Part shown: positions 24,258 to 33,279 of the stretch, one piece after another
Position numbering within the stretch: position 1 is the stretch's first letter
Layout of the letters: each line of letters begins with the position of its first letter
DNA from: Marinilactibacillus kalidii
GTDB lineage: Bacteria; Bacillota; Bacilli; Lactobacillales; Carnobacteriaceae_A
Direction of reading: 5' to 3'
NCBI RefSeq assembly: GCF_017599325.1
Contig: NZ_JAGFVM010000022.1
Span: 62,001-126,000 of the forward strand
Length of the DNA: 64,000 nucleotides
Position numbers and translations under genes: made by a program
Notes under the pieces: model-generated
Database searches by the model: none
What the model was told of the DNA's origin: nothing
The model's input: only the letters and a program-made list of their open reading frames with translations

Positions 24258-26369
24258 TTATCTTCTTTTGCTCCAGAAAAACATACCCAATCCACTACTT
24301 AATAATAGAGATCCAACGAACCCAGTAATTGACGTTGTCATCCCAGTTGCGGGCAGAGCTTGTGCTTTACTGACTTCCTCATTATCGCTAGAAAAAATTG
24401 GTTCTTCTTCTATTCTTATATATCCTTCAGCTTCTCGATCCCCTACTATATCGAGCATTTCTCTATGGTTACTTTTATTTTCTAGATTTTCTGCTTCCGG
24501 CATCGTTTCCGGTTCAGAAACAGTTGGTGTGTCAGGTGTACTGATTGTTTCCTCTGGCTCTTCTGGTTCGGTAACTTCCCCAGGTGTCTCTTCAATTGGT
24601 GCCCCTGGCGCTGCCTCTACTGGAGGCTTTGGTGTTACTTCCGGCGTCTCTACCGCAGTCACGACTTGACCGCTGATGCCACCATTTTGAATGCTTAACT
24701 GATAGGGAATGACCGTTCCATCATAGTAAGTGAAGGTCAACGTATATTGACCATCTGATAGAATCGACGTATATCTAGTTAGCAAATCAATGGTATTTTC
24801 TGATTCGTTTGGTACAAATTCACTGCTGTGTTCTAAGAATCTCCACCAGCTATTATTAGAAACGATCGCGCCTGCTTCATTTTGAGAGACCACTGATTTT
24901 AGTTGGCTTCCATTATAAGCAGTCGGAATACGGATACCTTCACTGACCGTTCCTTGTGCTTCAGACATTACCGGCGCTTCGCTATAAACGAGGGTTTGAT
25001 ACCAGTCGGCACCACCATCGAACTGTAGTCTGAGGGTTGACTCACTTCCGGTCACACCGCCTGTTCTTTCTAGCAAACGATTAAGATAGGCTTCTGTAAG
25101 TTGTAAGTTCGTCCCTTGCATCGTGTAATCCACACCCGCAGTCAGGGCAGTATCGCCTTCACTAACAGCCGCCAGTGTTAGACCATTCAGTGTCAATGGA
25201 ATACTTATCCCACTTTCGGGAACTGTCCGATTCAAAAACGTTGTATCCCATCCCGTTGAATAAGCAGAACGCCCTTCCATTGATGACTCAATCATGTCAC
25301 CAAACCTGGTATTTTTCCATTGGTAGGTATAGCGATCAATATGTTGGCCATTATCCCAGAGAATCAAGTTGAGCCCTTTTTGATCCGCATAATAATTGAT
25401 AAATTCCAAGAATTTCAGCGTTTCGCCCAATGGGTTTACGTCGTCGCCTTTGTCATAACCCAATAAGCCATATTCACCGATAACAACACCAATACCATTT
25501 TCCGTAAACGTCTCAGCGATTCGGTCAAAGGTATTGATCAAACTCGTTCTAGCCGTAACCCCGTCCCATAATTCATCATCAAATTGGGTCGTGCCTAAAT
25601 TAGCACTGAATACCCATTCACTATAATAGTGAATCGTCGCGATAATATTTTCGTCTTCCAAGCCAACGATCTGTTGATAAAGGGCATCTAATCTACTTTG
25701 TGCTGAATCAGTCACTAAAGTTGGTAAAATAAGCATTCTTTCGGCATTGCGTCCCCCGGAATTTCGAATGATCGTATGGAAAGTATTGTTGATTTTTTCA
25801 AGATGACTAAGCGCATTCGCTTCGTCTGTATAGAATTGTGGTTCGTTAATCGATTCAAACATGACCCGTTCATCATAGTCTTTGAAACGATCTGCTAGTT
25901 GTTCCCAAATTCGAACGTATTTCTTATACGCTTCGGCTTCCGTATTACCATCCCAATCGGCTAGCCAGATCCATGAATCGTGATGCACGTTGATCATGAC
26001 ATACAAGTCTTCTTCCAAAGCCCAGTTGACGACTTCTTCATATCGATCAAGAAAAGCTTCGTCGAGTTGATAGTTCGATTCCGCCCCACCAACACGCATG
26101 TGCGCTGTGAACGGCATGCGGATACTATCGTAACCTTTATCTTTTACGCTAGAAATAAGTTCTCTCGTCACAACTGGATTAGACCAAGATGTTTCGCCAG
26201 TATCTCCTGCTTCATCGAATCCATCGAACGTATTTCCTAAATTCCATCCACTGCCCATAGCCTCGACATAACGTTGAGACGGTGTCTCTTCTGCTGCCTG
26301 AACTTTCTTCGTTGATGCCCAAGGTATCACGACCATTAAAGTAGCCAGTATTGCAATCAATTTTTTCAT
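24258..26369 (-). CDS. Cell-wall-anchored GH5 endo-beta-glucanase (candidate xyloglucanase, GH5_4-like)
   Basis: A 703-residue secreted enzyme. A signal peptide (about 1-26) is followed by a GH5 catalytic domain (about 30-360) with GSGWNLGNTFDGF, HH at 129-130, acid/base E176 in FESINEP and nucleophile E299 in IGEYG. Two X2/Ig-like beta modules (about 370-575) each carry a 'VSEG / TYNGSQL'-type pattern, then come a Pro/Glu/Thr linker and the sortase signal LPATG at 672-676, a hydrophobic helix and KRR. The GWNLGNT opening fits GH5 subfamily 4, which contains xyloglucan-specific endoglucanases. It is last in the operon and the only exported enzyme there, so it should make the oligosaccharides that the importer takes up. 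Specificity for xyloglucan rests on the neighbours. Confidence 0.88.
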   Translation of the reverse strand: MKKLIAILATLMVVIPWASTKKVQAAEETPSQRYVEAMGSGWNLGNTFDGFDEAGDTGETSWSNPVVTRELISSVKDKGYDSIRMPFTAHMRVGGAESNYQLDEAFLDRYEEVVNWALEEDLYVMINVHHDSWIWLADWDGNTEAEAYKKYVRIWEQLADRFKDYDERVMFESINEPQFYTDEANALSHLEKINNTFHTIIRNSGGRNAERMLILPTLVTDSAQSRLDALYQQIVGLEDENIIATIHYYSEWVFSANLGTTQFDDELWDGVTARTSLINTFDRIAETFTENGIGVVIGEYGLLGYDKGDDVNPLGETLKFLEFINYYADQKGLNLILWDNGQHIDRYTYQWKNTRFGDMIESSMEGRSAYSTGWDTTFLNRTVPESGISIPLTLNGLTLAAVSEGDTALTAGVDYTMQGTNLQLTEAYLNRLLERTGGVTGSESTLRLQFDGGADWYQTLVYSEAPVMSEAQGTVSEGIRIPTAYNGSQLKSVVSQNEAGAIVSNNSWWRFLEHSSEFVPNESENTIDLLTRYTSILSDGQYTLTFTYYDGTVIPYQLSIQNGGISGQVVTAVETPEVTPKPPVEAAPGAPIEETPGEVTEPEEPEETISTPDTPTVSEPETMPEAENLENKSNHREMLDIVGDREAEGYIRIEEEPIFSSDNEEVSKAQALPATGMTTSITGFVGSLLLSSGLGMFFWSKRR

Positions 26370-26435
26370 TATTGACTGTCCTCCCAGTTTTTTATCGGTA
26401 AAAACATCGGCTGTTGTTTTAAGTGATTCGGTTGA

Positions 26436-28457
26436 TTATGACGCGGTCAGTATCTTTACCGCAAATGATTTAAGCGTTAAGGTCTTCTCTACTGTTTCAT
26501 TGTTCAGCAAGTTTTTATATCCTGAGAATGGTAGGTCGATGCTATGATGTGTTTCAGTATGGTTCATGACAAAGTAATATTGTTTATCTTCTTTCACACG
26601 ACAAGCAATTTCTACGCCTTCTGGTAAATGATCAAAGCCTTCAATCGTTTTCTCGTTTAGTATATGTCCAATCAATTCATTCAGCAAGTGTTGTTCTGGA
26701 ACTGTCGCAACATACCACGCTTCACCTTTACCAACTGTATTTTTCGTCACAGCCGGCATACCTTTATAAAAGTCTGAACCGTATTCTGCTACGACTTCTG
26801 CTGTTTCTGGATGAACCAGATCACACAACATACGACACGTGTAGGAAGAATGTTTGAAGAAATCTGCTTTTGTATGCACAACATTGGTTTGTCCGGGTGC
26901 TAAAGCATCGATTTCTTCAGCCCAAATCCCCAATACTTTTCTCAGTGGACCAGGATACCCACCTAAATGAACATTGTCACTTTGATCGACAATCCCACTC
27001 ATAAAGGTTGTAACAAAGGTACCACCAGCTTCAACAAATGCTTCGATTTTTTCAGTTAATCCTTCTTTCACCATATACAGAACGGGCGCTAGTATAACAT
27101 CGTACTGACTGAAATCAGCTCCTTCATGTAGCATATCGACTGCCACTTGCTTGGCGTAGCAAGCATCATAGTACTGCTGAATCTGTTCGACATATCGAAG
27201 ATCAACAGTTGGCCCGCTTGTATATTCCAAAGCCCAATACGTATCCCAGTCAAAGTAAATACCTACTCTGGCTTTCGTTTCTGCACCAATCAATTGATCG
27301 CCTAACTGTTCCAATTCTTCTCCAAGTGCTGTGACCTCTCGAAAGACACGTGTGTTTTCGTGTCCAGCATGTTCGATGACTGCACCATGGAATTTCTCTA
27401 CGGCACCTTTTGAGCGACGGAGTTGGAAGAACTGAATCGTATCCGCACCATGCGCAATCGTCTGATAACTTTGCGCGCGCATTTTCCCGGGGCGTTTTAA
27501 GGAATTATAAGGTTGCCAATTTTGTTGACTGGGTGTTTGTTCCATCAACATAAAGCTTTGTCCATCTTTGAGGCCACGCATCAAATCATGATTCATCGCT
27601 ACATGGCTCAGCGGTGTATGATGACTTGGATAATTATCCCAAGAAACGATATCCAATTCTTTCGCCCACTTAAAGTAATCGAGTCCTTTGAAGGTGCCCA
27701 TCAGATTCGTTGTTGCGGGTGTCTCATCAAATAAGCGAATGATGTCCCGTTCCATTTTATAATTATCCAATAAACTATCTGAATTAAAGCGACGATAATC
27801 AATGGATAATCCAGCAAAAGCAGCCGCTGTGTCACTAATACCGTCTCCTAGATAGTTTGGCGGAATGATATCGTCAAAACTATAAAGCGTATGTCCCCAG
27901 AAATGCATATTCCATGCTTCATTGACTGCTTCAATAGAACCATATTTGTTTTTTACCCAAACACGGAAAGCTTTTGCGCAGTTGTCGCAGTAGCATTCCC
28001 CGCCATACTCATTAGATATATGCCAGAGTTTGATACTTTGGTGGTCACCATACCGTTCTGCTAGTTTGTATACAAGTTCACTGGCAAATCGCTTGAAACT
28101 TGGACTATTCGGACAATGGTTATGTCGATGACCAAATCCATGCTTTCTTCCTTCAAAGTCCACTCTTTTCACATCTGGGTATTTTCTACACATCCAAGCT
28201 GGCAATGCCGCTGTAGCGGTAGCAAGAACGATATCCATGCCTTGGCTGGATAGTCGTTCTACGATCTCATCTAGTTCTTCAAAGTTGTATTCTTCTTCAG
28301 AAGGCTGTAGTTTCGCCCATGAAAAGACGTTGATCGTTGCTGAATTGATATGCGCTTTTTTAAACATACGAAGATCTTCATCCCAGACTTCTTTTGGCCA
28401 TTGTTCTGGATTATAGTCTCCTCCGTACAACATGCGGTCAAACAATTGTTTACTCAT
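26436..28457 (-). CDS. GH42 beta-galactosidase
   Basis: A 673-residue cytoplasmic enzyme (no signal peptide). It begins with the GH42 hallmark YGGDYNPEQWP; acid/base E150 is in HISNEYGG and nucleophile E306 in MLMEQTPSQQ. A zinc-type cysteine cluster (C115, C155, C157, C160) matches the family. The TIM barrel is followed by the trimerisation and C-terminal beta domains. In this operon it would remove beta-galactosyl side groups from imported oligosaccharides. GH42 enzymes usually act on beta-1,4/1,3/1,6 links, so action on the beta-1,2-galactose of xyloglucan is inference. Confidence 0.93.
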   Translation of the reverse strand: MSKQLFDRMLYGGDYNPEQWPKEVWDEDLRMFKKAHINSATINVFSWAKLQPSEEEYNFEELDEIVERLSSQGMDIVLATATAALPAWMCRKYPDVKRVDFEGRKHGFGHRHNHCPNSPSFKRFASELVYKLAERYGDHQSIKLWHISNEYGGECYCDNCAKAFRVWVKNKYGSIEAVNEAWNMHFWGHTLYSFDDIIPPNYLGDGISDTAAAFAGLSIDYRRFNSDSLLDNYKMERDIIRLFDETPATTNLMGTFKGLDYFKWAKELDIVSWDNYPSHHTPLSHVAMNHDLMRGLKDGQSFMLMEQTPSQQNWQPYNSLKRPGKMRAQSYQTIAHGADTIQFFQLRRSKGAVEKFHGAVIEHAGHENTRVFREVTALGEELEQLGDQLIGAETKARVGIYFDWDTYWALEYTSGPTVDLRYVEQIQQYYDACYAKQVAVDMLHEGADFSQYDVILAPVLYMVKEGLTEKIEAFVEAGGTFVTTFMSGIVDQSDNVHLGGYPGPLRKVLGIWAEEIDALAPGQTNVVHTKADFFKHSSYTCRMLCDLVHPETAEVVAEYGSDFYKGMPAVTKNTVGKGEAWYVATVPEQHLLNELIGHILNEKTIEGFDHLPEGVEIACRVKEDKQYYFVMNHTETHHSIDLPFSGYKNLLNNETVEKTLTLKSFAVKILTAS

Positions 28458-28477
28458 TGATTCCCTCCTGATGTGTC

Positions 28478-30793
28478 TTATTTTGTTAATTGAACGTTAA
28501 CTTCTGTGCCTTCTACAGAAATGCGTGTGCCAAAATCAGTGGCTTCTATTTTTCCGTTTTCTACTGTTTCTACGTTATGAACGTTATGCAATAAAACAGC
28601 TTTTACATCAATATGATCGACTTTTATGTTATACGCACCTTCAGCAAAATGTACACTAGCTGTGCCGACTACTTTACCTGAACGGTCTACAATACGAGTC
28701 GTTGCTTCTACGCCTTCAGACACTTCGAATACATGTAGCGTAACGGCTTCAGCATAATCATATTCTGCTTGCGTATCTTGACTACCTTCTACAATGATAC
28801 TATTGGGTCTTGCAAGTAGGGGTAAGGTATCATAACCATGTGTTTCGTTATGCCATTTGCCACCTTCGATTTTTTCATTCGTCAAATAGTTCGTCCATGT
28901 TCCTTCAGGTACATAGTAGTTGACCGTTCCTTTATCGTTAAAGATTGGCGCTACCAGTAAAGAATCTCCTAGCATAAATTGTCGATCAAGCGTGTGACTA
29001 GTCATATCTTCAGGAAACTCGAGCACCATCGAGCGCATCATTGGTATACCTTCAGTCGCTACTACAGCTTGATTCATCAAGTATGGCATTAAGCTTAATT
29101 TCAGTTTTGTAAAGCTTCGTGTGACATCGACTGCTTCTTCATCATAGACCCAAGGCACTTTGTATTCTTTACTTCCATGATAACGACTATGGGAAGAAAG
29201 TAGGCCAAATTGTGTCCAGCGTTTATACAAGTCGGGTGTACACCCTTCTTCAAATCCGCCAATATCATGACTCCAATAACCGAAGCCGCTCATACCAAAT
29301 GACAATCCCGCTCTTAAAGATTCTGCCATTGAAGGATAGTCAGATGTACTGTCTCCACCCCAGTGTACTGGGAATTTCTGTCCACCGACTGTTGCAGAAC
29401 GCGCAAACACTACTGCTTCGTCATCTTTATTTTTAGATTTTGATAAGTCAAAAACGATCTGATTGTATAGTTGCGTGTAATAGTTGTGCATCCGTTCAGG
29501 ATCTGATCCATCGTAGTAGACAGCATCTACTGGAATGCGTTCACCGAAGTCGGTCTTGAAGGAATCGACACCCATATCCATCAACTTCGCTAAATGATCT
29601 TGATACCATTTAACCGCTGCTGGATTTGTGAAATCAATAATGGCCAATCCTGCTTGCCACTTGTCCCACTGCCAAACATCTCCATTTGGTCGTTTGATAA
29701 AGTAACCTTTTTCCATACCTTCATCAAACAAGGGCGATTTTTGCCCAACATAAGGGTTGATCCAGACACAGATTTTTAATCCTTTTTCTTTTAATCTTGT
29801 CAACATCTTCTGTGGTTCAGGGAATGTGCGTTTGTCCCACTCAAAGTTGACCCACTCATATTCTTCCATCCACAAACAGTCAAAATGAAACACTTCTAAA
29901 GGAATATCTCGCTCGATCATACCGTCCACAAAATGATTGACCGTCGCTTCGTCATAATCAGTTAAGAAAGACGTACTCATCCAGAGACCAAAGGACCAAG
30001 CGGGTGGTAATGCCGGCTTGCCGGTCAAATTTGTATAATTTTCGAGTACTTCTTTCATAGAGTCACCTGCAATGATAAAGTATTCCATCTCTTCACCAGG
30101 CACGCTGAATTGAACACGAGATACTTTTTCACTACCGATTTCATAACTGACTTTTTTTGGGCTGTTGACGAATACGCCATATCCTCTATTGGTCATATAA
30201 AATGGAATATTCTTATAAGCTTGCTCTGTTCCGGTTCCACCATCTGCATTCCAGATATCAACTGTCTGGCCATTCTTAACGAAAGAAGTGAACCGTTCAC
30301 CTAATCCGTAAACCAGTTCACCTACATCAATCGTCAGTTGTTCACTAATGTAAGACTGATTTTCAAGTGGTTGACGAATATAAGCTTGTCCTCTAGGTTT
30401 ACTAGCAGTCAACACTTCTCCATCTTTTTCAAAGCTGATTTCGAATTGATCACCTTTTTGGATGTGGGCAGAAAGTGCCCCACTTTTTAGTGAAGCTTCT
30501 GTTTCTCCATCCTTGATTTCGACAGTAGGATTTTGTTTATCCAATTCAAATGAAGGACCCGCTGCTACAGTGCCTTTATGATGATAGACTTTGACCCCGA
30601 TAATGTTTTCGTGCGGTGAACTGAGTTCTACCGTCATCATACCGCCGTCTAGCGTACCGCCTTTATCCGCGACGTACCTGAATGGTGCGTAAACCGTTAG
30701 TTGTTTATCTGTTTTTCTTGTTGCATACACATGGGCTGGATAGTCCACTTCATATCCTTCTTTAACCAGCCATCCTCCGTCTAGAAACTTCAT
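28478..30793 (-). CDS. yicI: GH31 alpha-xylosidase (YicI type)
   Basis: A 771-residue cytoplasmic glycosidase. The overall length and motifs match YicI: N-terminal beta domain opening MKFLDGGWLV, FHFDCLWMEEYEW, the nucleophile D415 in SFKTDFGERIP, acid/base D481 in HWGGDSTSDYPSM and GMSGFGYWSHDIGGF. In the E. coli enzyme the equivalent residues are one position along. YicI releases alpha-1,6-xylose from the non-reducing end of xyloglucan oligosaccharides (isoprimeverose units), so this is the gene that best points to the substrate of the locus. It lies 10 bases after the GH1 gene. Confidence 0.92.
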   Translation of the reverse strand: MKFLDGGWLVKEGYEVDYPAHVYATRKTDKQLTVYAPFRYVADKGGTLDGGMMTVELSSPHENIIGVKVYHHKGTVAAGPSFELDKQNPTVEIKDGETEASLKSGALSAHIQKGDQFEISFEKDGEVLTASKPRGQAYIRQPLENQSYISEQLTIDVGELVYGLGERFTSFVKNGQTVDIWNADGGTGTEQAYKNIPFYMTNRGYGVFVNSPKKVSYEIGSEKVSRVQFSVPGEEMEYFIIAGDSMKEVLENYTNLTGKPALPPAWSFGLWMSTSFLTDYDEATVNHFVDGMIERDIPLEVFHFDCLWMEEYEWVNFEWDKRTFPEPQKMLTRLKEKGLKICVWINPYVGQKSPLFDEGMEKGYFIKRPNGDVWQWDKWQAGLAIIDFTNPAAVKWYQDHLAKLMDMGVDSFKTDFGERIPVDAVYYDGSDPERMHNYYTQLYNQIVFDLSKSKNKDDEAVVFARSATVGGQKFPVHWGGDSTSDYPSMAESLRAGLSFGMSGFGYWSHDIGGFEEGCTPDLYKRWTQFGLLSSHSRYHGSKEYKVPWVYDEEAVDVTRSFTKLKLSLMPYLMNQAVVATEGIPMMRSMVLEFPEDMTSHTLDRQFMLGDSLLVAPIFNDKGTVNYYVPEGTWTNYLTNEKIEGGKWHNETHGYDTLPLLARPNSIIVEGSQDTQAEYDYAEAVTLHVFEVSEGVEATTRIVDRSGKVVGTASVHFAEGAYNIKVDHIDVKAVLLHNVHNVETVENGKIEATDFGTRISVEGTEVNVQLTK

Positions 30794-30803
30794 CCTGTCA
30801 CTC

Positions 30804-32273
30804 CTATTTTATATTTTTGCCGTTTTGTTCGATAACCTCTTTGTACCAGAAATAACTTTTCTTCGGTATTCTCTTGAGGTCTTTTTCCTCTTGTTCTGTT
30901 CGATCAACAAAAACAAACCCATACCGTTTTTTATAACCATTCAACCAGCTTAAGAGATCCGTGAATGACCATGCACAATAACCAATCATTTCTACGCCAT
31001 CAGTGATCGCTTTTTTCATCTCTACAATATGTTTATTGAGATAATCGATCCGATAATCATCATTGATCTCACCTTCATCTGTTAAGGTATCTTTTGCGCC
31101 TAAGCCATTCTCTGTTACAAAAATCGGTAAGTCATATCTTGCGTACACTTGTCTCAGTGCTAGTCGGAAACCGACAGGATCAATTTCCCAACCCCATTCT
31201 GTTTTTTCTAAATAGGGGTTATCCAATGACTGATACATCGGAATCTCTGGGCTTTGTGACTGCTCTTCTTTCGGTTGCATCAAGTAAGGATCTGTTGACG
31301 AGAATTGTTTGTCTTGTTCATTACCCTGTGTAGGTTTTTCAATTTTATTTTGTTTTACAGTTCCTCCGTGATAATAATTAATGCCTAAAAAATCTGGTTT
31401 TGCTTTTTTAAGCACTATTTTGTCTTCTTCTGTCACCGTTGGCGCAATGCCTTTACGCTCGAGTTGTTTGAAGACTGCTACAGGATATCTCCCTTTACAA
31501 TAAACATCCAACCACCAGCTATTACTGAATTCATGTGCATTTTCCGCTGCTAACACATCACTTGGATCAGCCGTCAGTGGATAGACCGGACCGTAACCAA
31601 AGCTTGGACCGATTTTTCCGTTGGGAACCATTTCCTTGAACAAGACAATGGCTTCAGCGTTTGCCAGATTGATGATGTGATTGGCTTCAAACATTCGTTT
31701 CGTGTCAGTTACATTTGGCGGATGCGTTGCCCATCTATAGCCCATGCTTGTAAAAACATTCTGTTCATTGAAGGTGACCCAGTAGTGAACTTTTTCTCCA
31801 AGTCGTTTAAAGAGTACTTTGCAGTATTCTTTAAATGCACGAATCACTTCTCTGGATTCCCATCCATTATATTTTTCTTGGAGCGCTAGCGGTAAATCCC
31901 AGTGATAGAGCGTCAAAACAGGTTCGATACCGTTCTCAATCAGCTCATCAACTAGATTTTCGTAGAAAGCCAACCCATCTTCGTTGACTTGCCCTTCTCC
32001 ATCCGGTAAGATTCTAGCCCATGAAACAGAGAATCGATAAGCTTTCAATCCCATGTCGGCCATCAGTTTGACGTCTTCTTTGTAGCGATTGTAGTGATCG
32101 ATGGCTACATCTCCATTGGTTCCTTCATAGGTTTTACCTTCTATTTTAGTGAATTCATCCCAGATAGATGGTCCTTTTCCATCTGTGTCATACGCACCTT
32201 CGATTTGATAAGCTGCCGAAGCTGCTCCCCACAAGAAGGACGTTGGAAATGCGTCTAATTTTTCCTGATACAT
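30804..32273 (-). CDS. GH1 glycosidase with a 6-phospho-beta-glycosidase signature
   Basis: A 489-residue soluble TIM-barrel enzyme with FLWGAASAAYQIEGA, acid/base E170 in TFNEQN and nucleophile E388 in VTENGLG. At the subsite that separates sugar from sugar-phosphate users it has S442, K449 and Y451 (SWLNGYKKRY), the S-x6-K-x-Y pattern of LacG-type phospho-glycosidases, where plain beta-glucosidases have Glu-Trp. NEQ in place of the common NEP is a small oddity. The ATG at 32273 follows AAAAAGGAG; an upstream in-frame GTG lies inside the ROK gene. It starts one base after the ROK kinase stop, which suggests that the kinase phosphorylates the substrate for it. Confidence 0.88.
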   Translation of the reverse strand: MYQEKLDAFPTSFLWGAASAAYQIEGAYDTDGKGPSIWDEFTKIEGKTYEGTNGDVAIDHYNRYKEDVKLMADMGLKAYRFSVSWARILPDGEGQVNEDGLAFYENLVDELIENGIEPVLTLYHWDLPLALQEKYNGWESREVIRAFKEYCKVLFKRLGEKVHYWVTFNEQNVFTSMGYRWATHPPNVTDTKRMFEANHIINLANAEAIVLFKEMVPNGKIGPSFGYGPVYPLTADPSDVLAAENAHEFSNSWWLDVYCKGRYPVAVFKQLERKGIAPTVTEEDKIVLKKAKPDFLGINYYHGGTVKQNKIEKPTQGNEQDKQFSSTDPYLMQPKEEQSQSPEIPMYQSLDNPYLEKTEWGWEIDPVGFRLALRQVYARYDLPIFVTENGLGAKDTLTDEGEINDDYRIDYLNKHIVEMKKAITDGVEMIGYCAWSFTDLLSWLNGYKKRYGFVFVDRTEQEEKDLKRIPKKSYFWYKEVIEQNGKNIK

Positions 32274-32274
32274 G

Positions 32275-33186
32275 TTAAGCTCCTTTTTCACTCTGTATTT
32301 TTCTATTGATATGCGCCGTTAAAAAGATCCACGCACCGATGATACCCGCATCATTTCTATATATTGCTGTTTCGATCTCCGTACGGTGATTCTCCCAGTG
32401 AATGTTTCTTTCCAGTTGCTTCTTGATCAGTGGAATCAATTTAGGATTTGCACTAATTCCTCCACCGATAACAATTCTTTGGGGATTAAAGGAAACAGAC
32501 ACGTTGAATATACCTGTCGCTAGATAATATGCCCAACGCTCAACAAGTTCATTGACTACTGGATCGGTCTCCATCTCTTCCAAAATCGTCCGTGCATCTA
32601 CGAATGTTTCTTGTGAAACATTTTTAAGTGCTTTAAATTCGCGAATCAAAGCCGCTGTAGACGCATAATCATGCATCGTTTTATCAGGCTCATTTATCAT
32701 ATCCATTCGCATCATACCGAATTCACCAATTTTGTATTCATTACCATATAAAATCTGTCGATCATAGGCAACTGCGCCACCAATCCCCGTCCCGACCGTC
32801 ATCAAAACGACATCTCTCAATCCCTCAGCTGCGCCAAATGTCAGCTCAGCCATCAAGGCACACTTCGCATCGTTCTCTACGTATACTGGGTAAGAAATGT
32901 ACTGAAGCAACAAATCCTGTATATTCTCTCCATACAAATGCAGTAATGCTCCAGCGGTGATCAATTCTCCCGTTCCTTTTTTAACAATGCCTGGGATACT
33001 CATAGCGACGCCCTCAATCGTTTCAACAGCTTCATAAAGATGAATCTGTTCAACCAATCCTGATACAAAATCCTCTGTACTCGTGTGGATCGTCGGAAAG
33101 AATCCTTGTTTTAAAATGATGCCTTTCTCGTTAACTAAGGCATGCTTGCTATTCGTGCCACCGATGTCAAAGCAAATATAGGCCAT
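32275..33186 (-). CDS. ROK-family sugar kinase (candidate beta-glucoside kinase)
   Basis: A 303-residue ROK protein without an N-terminal DNA-binding domain. The phosphate-binding DIGGTNSKHA, VYVENDAKCALMAE and MTVGTGIGGAVAYD motifs are intact. The usual zinc CxCGxxGCxE motif is not seen, as in BglK-type beta-glucoside kinases. It may phosphorylate glucose released in the cell or disaccharides such as cellobiose. The coupling to a GH1 with a phospho-sugar pocket favours the disaccharide role, which is inference. It lies after the hairpin that follows the binding-protein gene. Confidence 0.82.
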   Translation of the reverse strand: MAYICFDIGGTNSKHALVNEKGIILKQGFFPTIHTSTEDFVSGLVEQIHLYEAVETIEGVAMSIPGIVKKGTGELITAGALLHLYGENIQDLLLQYISYPVYVENDAKCALMAELTFGAAEGLRDVVLMTVGTGIGGAVAYDRQILYGNEYKIGEFGMMRMDMINEPDKTMHDYASTAALIREFKALKNVSQETFVDARTILEEMETDPVVNELVERWAYYLATGIFNVSVSFNPQRIVIGGGISANPKLIPLIKKQLERNIHWENHRTEIETAIYRNDAGIIGAWIFLTAHINRKIQSEKGA

Positions 33187-33207
33187 CGTTTTAACTCCTT
33201 CACAGTC

Positions 33208-33267
33208 TGATAAAAAAAGAGATGAAAAGTATATGTTCCTATAAAAGGAGGGTATATACTTTTCATC
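33208..33267 (-). terminator. Attenuator/partial terminator between the binding-protein gene and the ROK gene
   Basis: A perfect 14-bp inverted repeat (GATGAAAAGTATAT at 33221-33234, ATATACTTTTCATC at 33254-33267) followed on the minus strand by TCTTTTTTTAT. It lies inside the operon, so it probably lets only part of the transcription reach the enzymes and raises the binding protein relative to them. Confidence 0.75.
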
Positions 33268-33279
33268 TGGTTGAACAAC

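Noticed and set aside
24250-24669. Plus-strand open frame of 139 codons, Ser/Gly/Val-rich
   Set aside because: Antisense to the Pro/Glu/Thr linker and anchor of the GH5 enzyme; the composition is a mirror of that linker and there is no ribosome site.
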